Below the pieces are notes generated by a model. It ran no database searches and had not been told where the DNA came from. It worked only from the letters and a program-made list of their open reading frames with translations. From Gossypium raimondii (taxonomy: Eukaryota > Streptophyta > Magnoliopsida > Malvales > Malvaceae), in NCBI RefSeq assembly GCF_025698545.1, contig NC_068567.1, positions 2,232,001 through 2,296,000 on the forward strand: DNA of 64,000 bases, given 5' to 3'. A program made the position numbers and the translations under genes. This document shows positions 53,435-64,000 of the stretch, piece after piece (position 1 is the stretch's first letter; every line of letters begins with the position of its first letter).

Positions 53435-54317
53435 GAGGTATACTTGAAGCAGGACATGGAATGCACAGTTGTGAGGTACATGAAGAATGTAGGCAATTAA
53501 TGATCCTAACAAGATCAATCCACTGGTTTGTAATTTTGCTTTATATGCACTTTTTTCCTGTTGTAGTTTTCCATGAGTATAAATAAGTGTTTATTCATTT
53601 TGCATCCAGGTCCCTGTGGATTTGGGGGATGCAATGTTTCACTGCTACTGAATTTCCATGCTAATAATGATATTATAAACATGGCTGCCCAAGCTTTCTT
53701 TTATATGCAATTTACTTTTACTTCAATTTTTTTTTTATCTTCAGAATATTTATACAACTGAGGAGATTTGATGGCATGATGTTGATGAAAGCCATATCTG
53801 ATGGACATTGGACTGATTGTGTAAAGAGACGCAGATGCTGCTACTCTAATCCTTTGCTCTTCCAAATAGACATTAGCACGCGTTAGGCTTTAAGACCGGG
53901 TGTAAAGGGTGGACCTATTGGTTTGGGTTTTGGTTCAACCCGACACTTATTTTTATACTAGTTTATTTATTCTTTCAATGATAGTTTTATTAATTTCAAA
54001 AATATGGTTGAATTAAGTAATAATATGATAAAAATAATTAAAATAATTAAAATATAAGAAAGAAATGATGCCTTACAATGTGGTGTGGTTTTTAGTATTA
54101 GCAAACAATCTAAAACATTAGAAATAAAAAAAATATATATTTCAATTCTCTTATTGTAAAACATTTATAAGAATTTATTTAAGGGAAAGGATGGTATCAA
54201 ATTGTGATTTCACGTTATCTCTTAGTACATCCTCGCACTTATTTTGTACCAATCTGTTTCGCGAAAATTGTGTGGTCATCATAATTTCCACTCCATATCC
54301 CCATCAATCCATCTCAA
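53435..54317. other. RLP-3 3' flank
   Basis: 53768-54215 (from TTTGATGGCATGATGTTGAT) is repeated at 63170-63670, so a further RLP block end lies at the right of the window. It contains the common RLP flank repeat (near 53882). No gene is supported. Confidence 0.65.
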
Positions 54318-54400
54318 GAGCAACCCAACTACGGTTGGTCAAAGTTAGAAGGGAAATTACGAAGATAATGGGTGAAATGCATTCATCTTAGAACTTATAC
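54318..54400 (+). pseudogene. RLP/LRR scrap, second copy
   Basis: AGAGCAACCCAACTACGG and CAAAGTTAGAAGGG match the scrap at 41840-41930 and the RLP coding region PKFSKATQL. Non-functional. Confidence 0.6.
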
Positions 54401-54410
54401 GTGTTGGTTG

Positions 54411-54662
54411 TTAAACCTCACCAAACCAGCAAATACCATAATTTTTGTTCTTATCGTCCATTGCAGCACCTATGGGTTTCTTCATCTTTAATTCTGCTAA
54501 AGAAGACGGGATTTTTATAGCTTCAATTGTTTTATCAAACCCAAAGTCCTCATCTTTTACAATCTTCTTCACCACTCTCCCTACTTCCTTCTTTAACTTT
54601 GTTTCTTCCCTTGTTTTTACTGACTCCTTTTTCTCAGCCGTTGAAACAAAATGGTAGCTTCT
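54411..54662 (-). pseudogene. Unidentified coding remnant, copy 2 (open frame)
   Basis: On the minus strand an open frame of about 83 codons ends at TAA (54413-54411). It is rich in Lys and Glu, with phrases EKKESVKTREETKLKKEVGR, VVKKIVKDEDFGFDKTIEAI, KIPSSLAELKMKKP and NKNYGICW. There is no ATG at its 5' end, but TTTCTGTTCCTAAAG just upstream could be a splice acceptor, so it may be a terminal exon. The family is not recognised. Copy 1 (41931-42182) differs mostly at silent or conservative positions plus one 2-bp shift. Confidence 0.45.
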
Positions 54663-54845
54663 TTAGGAACAGAAAGGAACAAGATTTTGATACCCAATGA
54701 AGAGAAACAAAGATGAAATCTTTCTAATGCATTTTCTGATGCATCCTTTCTAGGATTCTAACTAGGCAGAGAGAAGAAAAATAAGTAAATGAAAAATGGG
54801 AGTGAATTTCTTTTTCTTAAAAAATAGTATTCGTATAAAAAATTG

Positions 54846-55330
54846 GGTATTTTACTAAGAAAAAGAGAGCCTATTTCCAACATTATTTACGGAATGGGCC
54901 ACTTAAAACATTATTTACGGAATAGGCCACTTAAAACATTATTTATAGAAATAGATCACTTAAAAAATATTTACTGAAATGGTCCAAAAAACACAAAACC
55001 CACCTACGTAAAAGTGTTTTAAGCGGAAATTTTAGAAAAGCAACTTCTCGTGGGAGCGTTTTTGCCATGTCAGCAAAAGCGGGTTGACATGGAAGTGCTT
55101 TTGCTGACATTGCAAATAACATACAAATAACCTAAATTCCCTAGAAATAACACGGGCTAAAGAGCTCCCATGAGAAAGCGCTTTTCTGAAATTTCCCTTT
55201 AAAATGCTTCCACGTAAGTCCACGTAGGTGTATTTTGAGTTTTTTTTGACTCATTCCAATAAATAATCTTTTAAATGACCCATTTTTGTAAATAATATTG
55301 GAAAGGGTTTTTTTTTTAGTAAAATGTTCT
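54846..55330. mobile_element. Long-inverted-repeat MITE, about 480 bp
   Basis: Left: TATTTTACTAAG, then AGCCTATTTCCAACATTATT, GGCCACTTAAAA, CCCACCTACGTAAAAG and TTTTAGAAAAGC. The right end repeats these inverted (CTTTCCAATATTATTTACAA..., ACACCTACGTGG, TTTCAGAAAAGCGC). The arms are about 200 bp with a short loop. There are no coding frames; the class is not certain and is perhaps MULE-like. Confidence 0.65.
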
Positions 55331-56088
55331 ATAAAATCACCTATATAAACTATTTTCATCAAAATTTAATTTCCAAGAAATTCTCTTTGTTGCCAAAATT
55401 TCAAAGCATTTGACATTTTAAGCAATGATGATCAAAAGTAATTTCGAATTCCCAAAATCTTCTTCTACCATAAATATTCAAATAATTGGAAATTTCATTA
55501 TTTATGATAACTCAGTCAACAAACTCTTTAATCCTATTTGGTTTGAAAAAATAGATATATTTATGATCATAAATCTTAAGAATAGAATGATTTTACTATA
55601 AAAAATTTCAGGTTTATAGGACTTTATCATCAATGTAACTATTTTTAATGTGGTTATAGGAGAGGGTGTGGCTGAATTATCATTAGCTAATCATGGTCGA
55701 GCCATAGTTGCAGACATGGAACCTGAATAATGTGCAACCATGGGTTGTCTTTCCTGTGGATCATACAGCCTTGCAATTCCTTAAATTAACCGGCAGGAGT
55801 GGTGACACAGTTCATTCTCTGCGAGGTGATGACTCCAACAAGGTTTTATGTTATTATTGCTACTATTTTGTCTTTTTAATAATTTAGATATAAGAAAATT
55901 TTCATATATATATAGAATAAGGATGAGACAGAAAGACCAAAATATTGGCATCAATAAGAACACTAAGACCAATAAAATCTCATATTTCAAAATTAGAGTT
56001 GAAAAAAATAGAAAAAATTGAAGATGCAAAGCAAATTAAGTGTTAATTGAAAACCTTAATGCTAAGACTAAGAATAAATAATTCATCC
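55331..56088. other. AT-rich intergenic stretch
   Basis: No gene or element could be supported. TGGTCGAGCCAT occurs here (55695) and again at 56175. Confidence 0.5.
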
Positions 56089-56272
56089 ATTAAGACTAAT
56101 AGCTTCATCATCACCCTCTGCTGTGATATGACTCTGGCTTGAATTTAAAGAAGCAAATATGAAGAACTCATCATGGTCGAGCCATTAAGACTGATAGCTT
56201 CATCATCATCCTTTGCTGTGATATGACTCTGGCTTGAATATAAAGAAGCAAATATGAAGTACTCATCATGCG
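56089..56272. repeat. 95-bp tandem duplication
   Basis: ATTAAGACTAATAGCTTCAT to CATGGTCGAGCC (56089-56183) is followed directly by a second copy (from 56184) with few differences. Two units only; no coding frame. Confidence 0.85.
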
Positions 56273-58111
56273 AGAGAAAATTACTTAGCTAAGAGAAGAA
56301 ATCATTTACTTCAACCAAACTATCCCCGGTAGAAATAAAAGCCAAAAGAATTAAATTCATTCAAAACAAATATTGTAGGGATTAGTTTTATAATTCTACT
56401 TAAATTTTCATTTCAACAGGAGGACGCATGTTCGAGTACATTGAAGTGCATTATCCTCTTATTTATGGGTTGGGGAGAGACTATGGGTAGTTTTAAGGCA
56501 TTGTATCAAAATAATAGATTTAATCAAAACCTATAATGTAAAAAGTTGCTACTAAAAAGTTTAAAAAATAGAATTTTTAGTTTCCTTTTGTTTATTTATT
56601 TATTTTTTCATAATATCTTTTATGTATATTTGAAGTGTTTTGGGTTTGATTTTTAATCATTATAATCAAAACCCAATTTTGTACTAATAAATCACACCAT
56701 TGTTAGTTTTAGTGTTATCTTTTGAGGTATTATATATTTGTATTTGACCTATGTTTATAATGGTGATCAGACCCGTTTTTGATATTTTTGAGACCCTAGG
56801 CGAAACAATAAATCAAGGTTTTGTTTAAAAAATTATTAAATGTAATACAAAAAATAAAAAAATTGAGCCTTTTTTATTTTATATTTTTTCTGCCTACAAT
56901 ACTAAAGAAGTTAAAAGAATTTTCACGTTAAAAATTAAAAAAAGAAACTTTTTGAGCTCTGGACGGCCACACTCCAAAACTACCCTAAAGTTGGGCTGAC
57001 TCCAACAAATTCCAATCAAATCTCAAGCTCCAAAATTGGAATTAACAAATGGAAAAACAAAAAGACATTGGTAAAGCAAAATAAGTGTGAAACATGAAGA
57101 GTAAGAAGAGAGTATGAAAAATTTGAAAATTGTAAATTAGGATGACGTTAAAATATGGGGAAGATTCATGGGTTTGAAATCAATGATTTTGCAGTTTCTC
57201 TTTGTTGATTTGGTGGATGTTTCCCACTACTTTTGCTTTTAATGCTTCCTATTATATACTTGGAAATTGGGATTACTTTTCCCACTCATTTCTCATGTTT
57301 GTTTGGCCAATAAAAGATTATTTGTATAAAGCAACAATGGGGCAATAGGCTGCAATATTTCCACATGCCTCTCAAACGTTTTACTCCAATTTTATGTATT
57401 TTTTTAAAAAATTAACATATTTTTCTACCTTTCTTCTTTCTCTTCTCATCCTCTCTTTCTCAATCTCACCTCCCCAAAAAATGCAAAAATAATAAAAAAT
57501 TATTTTAATTTTTAAAAATATAAATTTTGGAATTTTTATGAATATTTTGAATTTTATTTTAAATTATTTTGTAATTTGTGTTGAGAGAGATTAATTTGTT
57601 AAATTTTAAAATTGACAGGGACCAAAGGAGCATGTACACCAATTTATTGTTTGAATTATTTGAGTTATTTAAATTATAAAATTCATCTCGAAACTAAAAT
57701 TATAAATAATTTTAATATTATAAAACATAAAAATATTAAAATTAAATAATAATATAGAAATGGAATTTTTTTCTCCAAATTTCTCATCCAAATATAGTCT
57801 AAGAAAGCTTGAAAGCTGAAATTTAAAAATATTTCTATCAAAAGTGAACAATTATATATTGTATCATCAAAATTTTCAACATGAAAATATTAAAATTAAA
57901 TAATAATATAGAAATGGAATTTTTTCTCCAAATTTCTCATCCAAATACAGTCTAAGAAAGCTTGAAAGCTGAAATTTAAAATATTTCTATCAAAAGTGAA
58001 CAATTTCTCATCAAAATTTTCACTCATTGTGTCCATCAATCTAGCTAAGAAACTTACTATAATTTTGTCTTTATAATGTGACTTGATTTGTACACAATGG
58101 TTGAACGTTGT
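56273..58111. other. Intergenic DNA, duplicate of RLP-2 downstream region
   Basis: 56700-57420 is collinear with 45780-48060 without the solo LTR; the unoccupied site is CGGCC at 56964-56968. 57700-57850 and 57880-58020 are a direct repeat (AATAATATAGAAATGGAATT ... GAAAGCTGAAATTTAAAA). No gene. Confidence 0.65.
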
Positions 58112-58755
58112 TGATAATACTCTGAAATGACATATTTTTATGTATTAATTATGTATTTATTTTGAGTATGAACCCACGAAATTGAGCTATTTATGGTTTT
58201 TATCTTGTAGGGACTAAATTGAAGGCAAAAGGAAATTTAGGGGAAAAATCATGAATTTTAAGATAAAATGGGTCAGGATGCGAAGAAGGAATGAAGTGGT
58301 GCCGAAAAATGCAAAGTATGGAAGACTTGGGGGCAACCGTTCAAAGGAGAGATTTTATAAACACAAGGCTCTATTTAAATTTTAATTATATTAGGATTAT
58401 TGTTAAGATTATTATTTAGATTTAATTTTAGCTTTTATCTTTATTTATCTTTTAGAATTTAGATAGGAATAAACTAGGTTTTTTGAGTACTATAAATAGG
58501 GGATGGAGTGACACAAATTTAACTCATCTTTTCTATAAAAGCTCCCTCTCCCAAAAAGCTCTAGCTTTCATATATTTTTTTCAATTAAACCAAGAAAGTT
58601 TAAAAAGTTCAATCTTTTTCAAGTTGTGTTGAAATTGCACTGCTTCTCTACTACTTGATTTATATATTTCTGTGGTTTTTAATGAAACTAGCAACCCTGG
58701 CAATCGGGTTATTTAAGAGTACAATCGTCTAGGATTAAAAGGGCTTAAATATATA
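58112..58755. mobile_element. LTR fragment (fossil)
   Basis: The homology to the other RLP flanks (GGTTGAACGTTG) stops where TGATAATACTCTGAAATGAC begins. The interior has CTATAAATAGGGGATGGAG. The right border is unclear. No coding domains are present. It is probably part of an LTR of the kind that starts TGATA. Confidence 0.5.
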
Positions 58756-60540
58756 TATTTTTTCAGTTATTAATGTAAGGAAAAAAATTAAGTAAAATAA
58801 ATTAATTAAATACATAGGGTTTTCTATTTTCACTATAAATATTTCATCTCCTAGACCGCAAAATATGTCCAGCTTTTATTGCATTACATTTTATATAATT
58901 TTTAAAAAACCTAATTTATTATTTGTCTGAAACCCAAAAATATTAACAACTGGCCTGAAAATTAGTAGAACATAATAATTAAGTAATGACCGAACAATAG
59001 GAGTCATTTGCAAGTATGCATGGCAAGACTAAGTCAAAGATTAAATTTGATAAAAACCCATGCATAGTATCGTTTCTCTGTTAGTTCTACACTAAAAACA
59101 TATAATTTCCAAAATAAATCTATGAGCTTTGTCTCTAAATACATTGTGTTGTTCTACACTCAATGTCGAGCTTTGTGGAGTTTAGGAGGGATTTTAAATT
59201 ATTGAGAGATAAATTTTCAATGAATTGAACTTGAGATGAATAATATGATTACAATCTAATTGATTCAAGATGATCAGTTGAGTTCCACCATTCAGCTGTG
59301 TTACGAACTATTAAAGAAATTATTCAACGTCTTTGGATGATTAAGGTGACAAATGTATTCAAATAAGGTAACTGAGTAGTCGATGGACCGAAAGCAATGA
59401 TATTTTCAAGGCGTCTAGGCATGTATAGTTATATGCAACCCTTGGATAAATTTCTTCAAAAGTTATATGATTATTGCTCTGGAATGACCTGGCCCGACTT
59501 AATCCAATTATGATTTTATGTTTGTTCATGTAAAAAGGAAGAAAGAAAGATAACGAATTTAAATAATTGAAGAGAATAAAAATTAATTATGTAAATCACC
59601 GATAAAAAGAATCTAATTTTGGACTTAAAAAACTATATGGTGGTTGCATTTCAATTGGTTGGACAAACTTTGAAAGTGTAAAGGATTGAAAAGTAGCTAA
59701 TATTATAAGACATTTCAACTAAGCTCTGATCATCATTTTCAATCAACCCAAAATATAAATTTTGGAATTTTTATGAATATTTTAAAAGTTTTGTTGAGAG
59801 ATAATTTTTTAAGTTTCAAAATTTATAGGGATCAAATGAGTATGTATACTAATCATTGTATGAATTATTCAAATTATTTGAGTTATTCAAATTTTAAAAT
59901 TTAACTCGAAACTTGACTTATAAATATTTTTATGTTTTATATTTAATAATATAAAACATAAAAATTATTTAAATTAAAAATAATGTAAAAATGAAAGTCT
60001 TTCTCCAAACTTCACCCAAAAACACTTTAAGAAAATTTCACTCCTTGTGTCCATCAATCCATCTCAACCAACTAACAAATTTACTATAATTTTGTCTTTA
60101 TAATGTGACTTCACTTGTGCACAATGGTTGAACGTTTGTTTTTGTGCAATCAAAATTTGGACGTTTGTATGCAACGCCAAAGACTTATGATATTTCATAC
60201 TATCATTTTTTTCGATCCAAAATTAAAGATATTAAAAATTTCAAATTAGAACATTATTTATAATTTGAGCACTTAATTAGAACATTATGAAATCTAGATA
60301 CTTTAAAAAATTTTATAATTTTTAAAATAGATTTTTAATTTTAAAATTTTAAAATTATTAAATGATGAGGTGTCATCCATGTGACAATTCATGTGTATGC
60401 CACATTAGCAAAGTTAAAAAATCGTTAACATTTCTATCCATTTTGGGAGATTTGATAAAACACAAGTTTAAAGATTAAAAACATAAAAAAATAAATGAAT
60501 GACTAAAATAACTTTTTTTGTAAACTGGAGGCCAAATAAG
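58756..60540. other. Intergenic DNA made of RLP-flank repeats
   Basis: 58800-59410 matches 42440-43050. 58980-59760 matches 32510-33310. The part after 59760 resembles 57530-58110. No gene is supported. Confidence 0.65.
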
Positions 60541-60896
60541 TCATTACGACAAAAAATTAAAAAGTATTTTCTCCTCCAAAAGTAGAATCAAGTTAAGTGG
60601 ATATTAAATAATAATATTTACAGACTCGAACATCAAAATGTATGAAATTTATTGTTGTTCAATAAATTTATTGTTTAATAATTACTTTTGTTTTGGCCAT
60701 TGGGAAAACTTACTAGCCCTTATAATATATATATCCATATTATTGGATGTGCTTCTTTTATTCAATTACATTGCCTAAGGTTGCTTATTGCGATTATGGT
60801 AACTAGATGTATCATCCCCTGACTAAATCTTCTCATTTTCAGTGTTAGAATCCTCCTCTTTAAAATTTGGGACTCATGTTGCTTTTTGAGCATCAC
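60541..60896. other. Spacer 3' of peptide copy D
   Basis: It is collinear with 30190-30557, without any UGT sequence beyond it. The peptide block was therefore copied here without its UGT neighbour, or the UGT part was lost. Confidence 0.6.
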
Positions 60897-61104
60897 TATA
60901 CCATTCTCCTCTTAAACACGTCGAAAAATCCAGTAGGAGCTTCTACTTCCGATTCTGGAGAAGTTGCCTCCCTTGAACTCAACAAAACCCTATCAGCTTC
61001 CGGAGATGCTATACCTCATCAAAAGCCTTCTCCACTTGTCCTACTACGAATTGGATTGAGAACACCAAAGCCAATGAGAACACAACCAAAAAAACCTTCG
61101 CCAT
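60897..61104 (-). pseudogene. Small secreted peptide copy D (frameshifted)
   Basis: The ATG is kept at 61104 (ATGGCGAAGG) and the leader is as in copy C (MAKVFLVVFSLALVFSIQFV). Two extra bases near 61012 (GCTATACCTC against GCTTCCTC) shift the frame and give a stop after about 31 residues. The C-terminal motif is still readable out of frame. It is a pseudogene, or makes only a signal-peptide-sized product. Confidence 0.7.
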
Positions 61105-62552
61105 CTTTTTTATTTTCTAAAAAGGTTAAGAAATAAGTAAAGATATATTTTTATTGATGCTTAAGGATGAAAATGAGATAAAATTTAAAGAGTTTAAAAT
61201 GAGATGTTTTGGGCGAATTTATGGGTCGTTGATCAGTCTAGTGCCTAATAGTCATAACAACAAAAATACATATAAATTCTCTCCCCATTTTCAGTGGCCA
61301 TGTTTATCACTATTATTTTCGGGTTCAATTTACTTCACTTTGCTTGACTCAAAGACGTTGTGGGTGATCGATGATGTGTTTTAAAATCATTCTGACCTTC
61401 TCTGTTTGCATCACCTGTACCAATCAAAAACACTCATCCTTTTATAGTTTAATGTATTTTCCATGAAACAACTTCGAACGTCAAGCAAAATCTAAATAAC
61501 TATCTTCTTCTATATCGGATACTGACTGTTAAATTACCTTGGATTTAAAGTATGTTCTTCTACTTGTCTATGGTTATCGATCATAATACCGATTGCCAAA
61601 TCGTCGCTTGGAGCTTGCTACCTAGGCTTTTCAAAAGAAAAAAAATTAATAGCCAAATGACCAGGCCAGTTCTTGGCATTTTTGGGGCCCTAGGCGAATC
61701 AATAAATTGGGGCCCCAGATTATAAGATGTAATACAATATAACAAAAAAAATTGGGGCCTTTTTTTTCTGCATGCAATAAATCAAAAGATTTAAAAGGTT
61801 GAAGATTTTTATTTGAGACCCTTCCAGCCCTGGGTGATTACACTCTGAAACTACCCTTAGGGTCGAGCCTGCAAGTGACGTAAATAAAAATCTTCTGAAT
61901 AGTTCAGTAATCATTTTTAAAGTCAAGTAAATAATTAACCGTAATTCTTCAGAAAAATATTTGAACATAAAATTTATGAATTTTTCTATAATACATTATT
62001 ACATTTTTTTCACATTTTCAATAGTTATATATACAATGATAAAATGATAATTTAATCTCGTGGAGTGGGCAAGGTAATAATTTACCATAATTGCTCCATA
62101 CTTGCTATTTTAAAAAAAAAATCCACCTCGCCTTGCTCTACACCCACTTTTGAAAAAAAATCCTCTTTATCTGTAGTGGATTGATTCGGGATCCATAGAG
62201 TGGTTCGGGTCTTACCATCCCTAGTTACACATCTATACTATTATTTTAATCTTATTGGAACCAATCTCATTGCCCAACCAAAAGGACCCAAAAGGCTTTA
62301 AATGATAATAACAACAATGGTATAGATAAATGGATTTATACGTGAATGTGGTTTTTTTTAAAAGAAAACTGAAAGTGACAATATAAGTGCTATATTCCTA
62401 TCTGACATAACTCATCTTGTCAATTGAGTTTTAGTTCGATTAGTATCATTGCTAATTGCAACAATCAAGAAAATGTTGGTTTAAGCACAACTAAGTAAGT
62501 GTATTTTTAATCTGATTTAAGAGTTAAGGGTGAATTATGAGTAGGAGTAATG
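61105..62552. other. Peptide D upstream flank
   Basis: It is collinear with 30765-32270. It holds the dispersed repeat CCTAGGCGAATCAATAAATTG near 61688. It ends at GAGTAGGAGTAA, where an LTR begins. No gene. Confidence 0.6.
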
Positions 62553-63068
62553 ATAAGTGATAAAAGTAACATATTTTAATCTCGTTCTTAATGCGTTTTT
62601 GGATGATTATTTATGCAAATTGGTAAATTTTATGCTCCTGATCCTTTAAATTAATGTTTTTATACTTAAAAGAGCATTTGGGAGCAAAAGGAGCGAAAAA
62701 ACAAGTAAAAATCAGACAAATAGAGCATATTTCAAGAGCCACATAGGCTAGACACACGACCGTGTAAGCCACACAGGCTGGCACACGGCCATGTGCCACA
62801 CAGGCTGGCAGACTGTGTCAATTATGCGATTTGTATCCCAAACATGCGGAAAAATGCAATTTTTATGATTTCGTGGCATTCTAAAGTCTATAAATACCAA
62901 ATATAATATGAGAAGTGGGGGAGATCAGAGAGTATTGAAGGAAACAACTCGAAGAACTCTATTGAAGCCAACTTTGAAGTAGATTTCTATCAAGATTGAA
63001 GATCTTCTTTTAATTTCTTTGAAGCTTTTATGAGTTTCTTTATCTCTTATGGTTATATTGACTTTGAG
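62553..63068. mobile_element. LTR fragment with ACACGGCC repeats (fossil)
   Basis: It starts TGATAAGTGATAAAAG at the break in homology to 32270. It contains three related units (CACACGACCGTGTAAGCC, ACACAGGCTGGCACACGGCC, CACACAGGCTGGCAGAC) and CTATAAATACC. This unit type is what I associate with cotton Gypsy LTRs. The right side is cut by other sequence; no coding domain. Confidence 0.6.
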
Positions 63069-63167
63069 ATTGTAATACCCCGAAAATTTCTACAGTAAGA
63101 AAGTAAGATAATATCTATGATATAGTAAAATAAGGAAATAAATTGATAAAAAGGGTAATTTTGAGAT
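63063..63167. mobile_element. Short LTR-like end (fossil)
   Basis: TGTAATACCCCGAAAATTTC resembles an LTR start; about 100 bp follow before RLP-flank sequence takes over at 63168. It is a short fragment and the family is uncertain. Confidence 0.35.
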
Positions 63168-63680
63168 TTGATGGCATGATGTTGATGAAAGTCATATCTG
63201 ATCGACATTGGACTGATTGTGTAAAGAGACGCAGATGCTGCTACTCCCATCCTTTGCTCTTCCAAATAGACATTAGCACGTGTTGGGCTTTAGGAGCGGG
63301 TGTAAAGGGTGGACCTGTTGGTTCGGGTTTTAGTTCAGCCCGACACTTATTTTTATACTAGTTTATTTATCCTTTCAATGATAGTTTTATTAATTTCAAA
63401 AATAAGGTTGAATTAAGTAATAATATGATAAAAATAATTAAAACAATTAAAATATATGAAAGAAATGATGCCTTACAATGTGGTGTGGTTTTTAGTATTG
63501 GCAAACAATCTAAAACATTAGAAATAAATATGTGACCTTAATTAAAAAAATCAATTCTCTTATTGTAAAACATTTATAAGAATTTATTCAAGGGACAATT
63601 CTCTTATTGTAAAACATTTAAAAGAATTTATTTAAGGAAAGGATGGTATGAAATTGTGATTTCACGTTATCTCTATCCCT
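63168..63680. repeat. RLP 3'-flank block, second copy
   Basis: It matches 53768-54215 closely, including GAAAG(T/C)CATATCTGAT and the common repeat GGGTGTAAAGGGTGGACCT. No RLP coding sequence is attached within the window on the upstream side. Confidence 0.75.
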
Positions 63681-63896
63681 TCTTAATAGGAGGAGAATGA
63701 CAAATTAAATTTTTATTCCTTTGATTTGTCTGATTTCTAGCATTTTTAATTGGGTTTGAATTTTTTCAAGAATTGAGAAAAAAACTTTTGAAATTGAAAT
63801 TAGTTTTTTCAAAGAATTAAAAAATTGTTAATAATATAAGACATCTCGTCAGTCTCATTTATCTTTGATAATTTCAATTAAATCTAAAAAAATATT
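63681..63896. other. AT-rich stretch
   Basis: Nothing supported beyond a short match to 32350-32390 (CTTAATAGGAG...GAATGACAAATTAAATTTTT). Confidence 0.4.
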
Positions 63897-64000
63897 TGTA
63901 ACACCCCTAACTCGTATCCTTCGCCGAATTAGGGTTACGAGGCATTACTGAACAAACACAACCATTTTTTTTGCAACCAAACAGATCACAACATGAAAAT
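63897..64000 (+). mobile_element. Start of an LTR element, continuing beyond the window
   Basis: TGTAACACCCCTAACTCGTA with CGCCGAATTAGGGTTACG is a typical start of a plant Gypsy-type LTR that I associate with cotton. Only the first 104 bases are present, so the element type and state cannot be judged. Confidence 0.6.

Noticed and set aside
62750-62820. CRISPR-like short repeats (CACACAGGCTGGC)
   Set aside because: There are only three imperfect units without regular spacers; they match the ACACGGCC repeat typical of plant LTRs.
1-64000. tRNA or rRNA genes
   Set aside because: I looked for conserved tRNA B-box text (GGTTCGA with flanking stems) and rRNA cores and saw none that fold convincingly; a covariance search was not possible.

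Overview
The window is plant nuclear DNA, most likely from cotton (Gossypium, Malvaceae). It is AT-rich. It carries intronless UGT75-type UDP-glucosyltransferase genes, Cf-9-like receptor-like protein (RLP) genes, and LTR remnants whose ends (TGTAACACCCCTAAC..., TGTAATTGCCC...) and whose ACACGGCC-type repeat I associate with cotton. The genus is an inference from memory; no search was run.

Left half (about 1-31 kb): a tandem array of family-1 glycosyltransferases of the UGT75 kind. Five near-full-length copies lie on the + strand: UGT-1 at 2456, UGT-2 at 8317, UGT-3 at 14161, UGT-5 at 21717 and UGT-6 at 26999. There are also two 3'-terminal pseudogene fragments (16681 and 29286) and one inverted 5' fragment with its promoter (12549-12962, minus) next to a broken LINE. 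UGT-1, -2 and -3 look intact. UGT-5 has a frameshifted C-terminus that runs into an AAT microsatellite. UGT-6 lacks the Asp-Gln pair that closes the PSPG sugar-donor box. The copies share a promoter with a fixed 94-bp spacing from TATA box to ATG, but the TATA box and a TGACG element have decayed differently in each copy; only UGT-3 keeps both.

Within the duplicated blocks, on the opposite strand and convergent with the UGT 3' ends, sits an unrecognised family of small secreted peptides (about 62-68 residues: signal peptide, acidic middle, conserved basic C-terminal motif ending FFGGLKRR or similar). There are five copies, near 18.0, 18.9, 24.0, 30.7 and 61.0 kb. Only the 30.7-kb copy keeps both an ATG and an open frame.

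Right half (about 32-64 kb): three Cf-9-type RLP genes and their debris. RLP-1 (34852) has one in-frame TAG where RLP-3 has Trp. RLP-2 (43048) lacks its N-terminal half. RLP-3 (49988) has a one-base deletion. None encodes a full-length receptor as read. RLP-2 and RLP-3 have good candidate 3'UTR introns. LRR scraps, a repeated unidentified coding remnant and repeated flanks show several rounds of block duplication.

Mobile DNA: a 1.8-kb Mutator-like element with a 9-bp target duplication and a paralogous empty site; two PIF/Harbinger-like elements; long-inverted-repeat elements upstream of UGT-5 and UGT-6; a LINE remnant; two solo LTRs with clear 5-bp target duplications; and several LTR fragments. 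The paralogous empty sites date many insertions after the gene duplications. The picture is a fast-turnover cluster of specialised-metabolism and immune-receptor genes in which whole blocks (UGT plus peptide gene; RLP plus flanks) were copied and then separately disabled.
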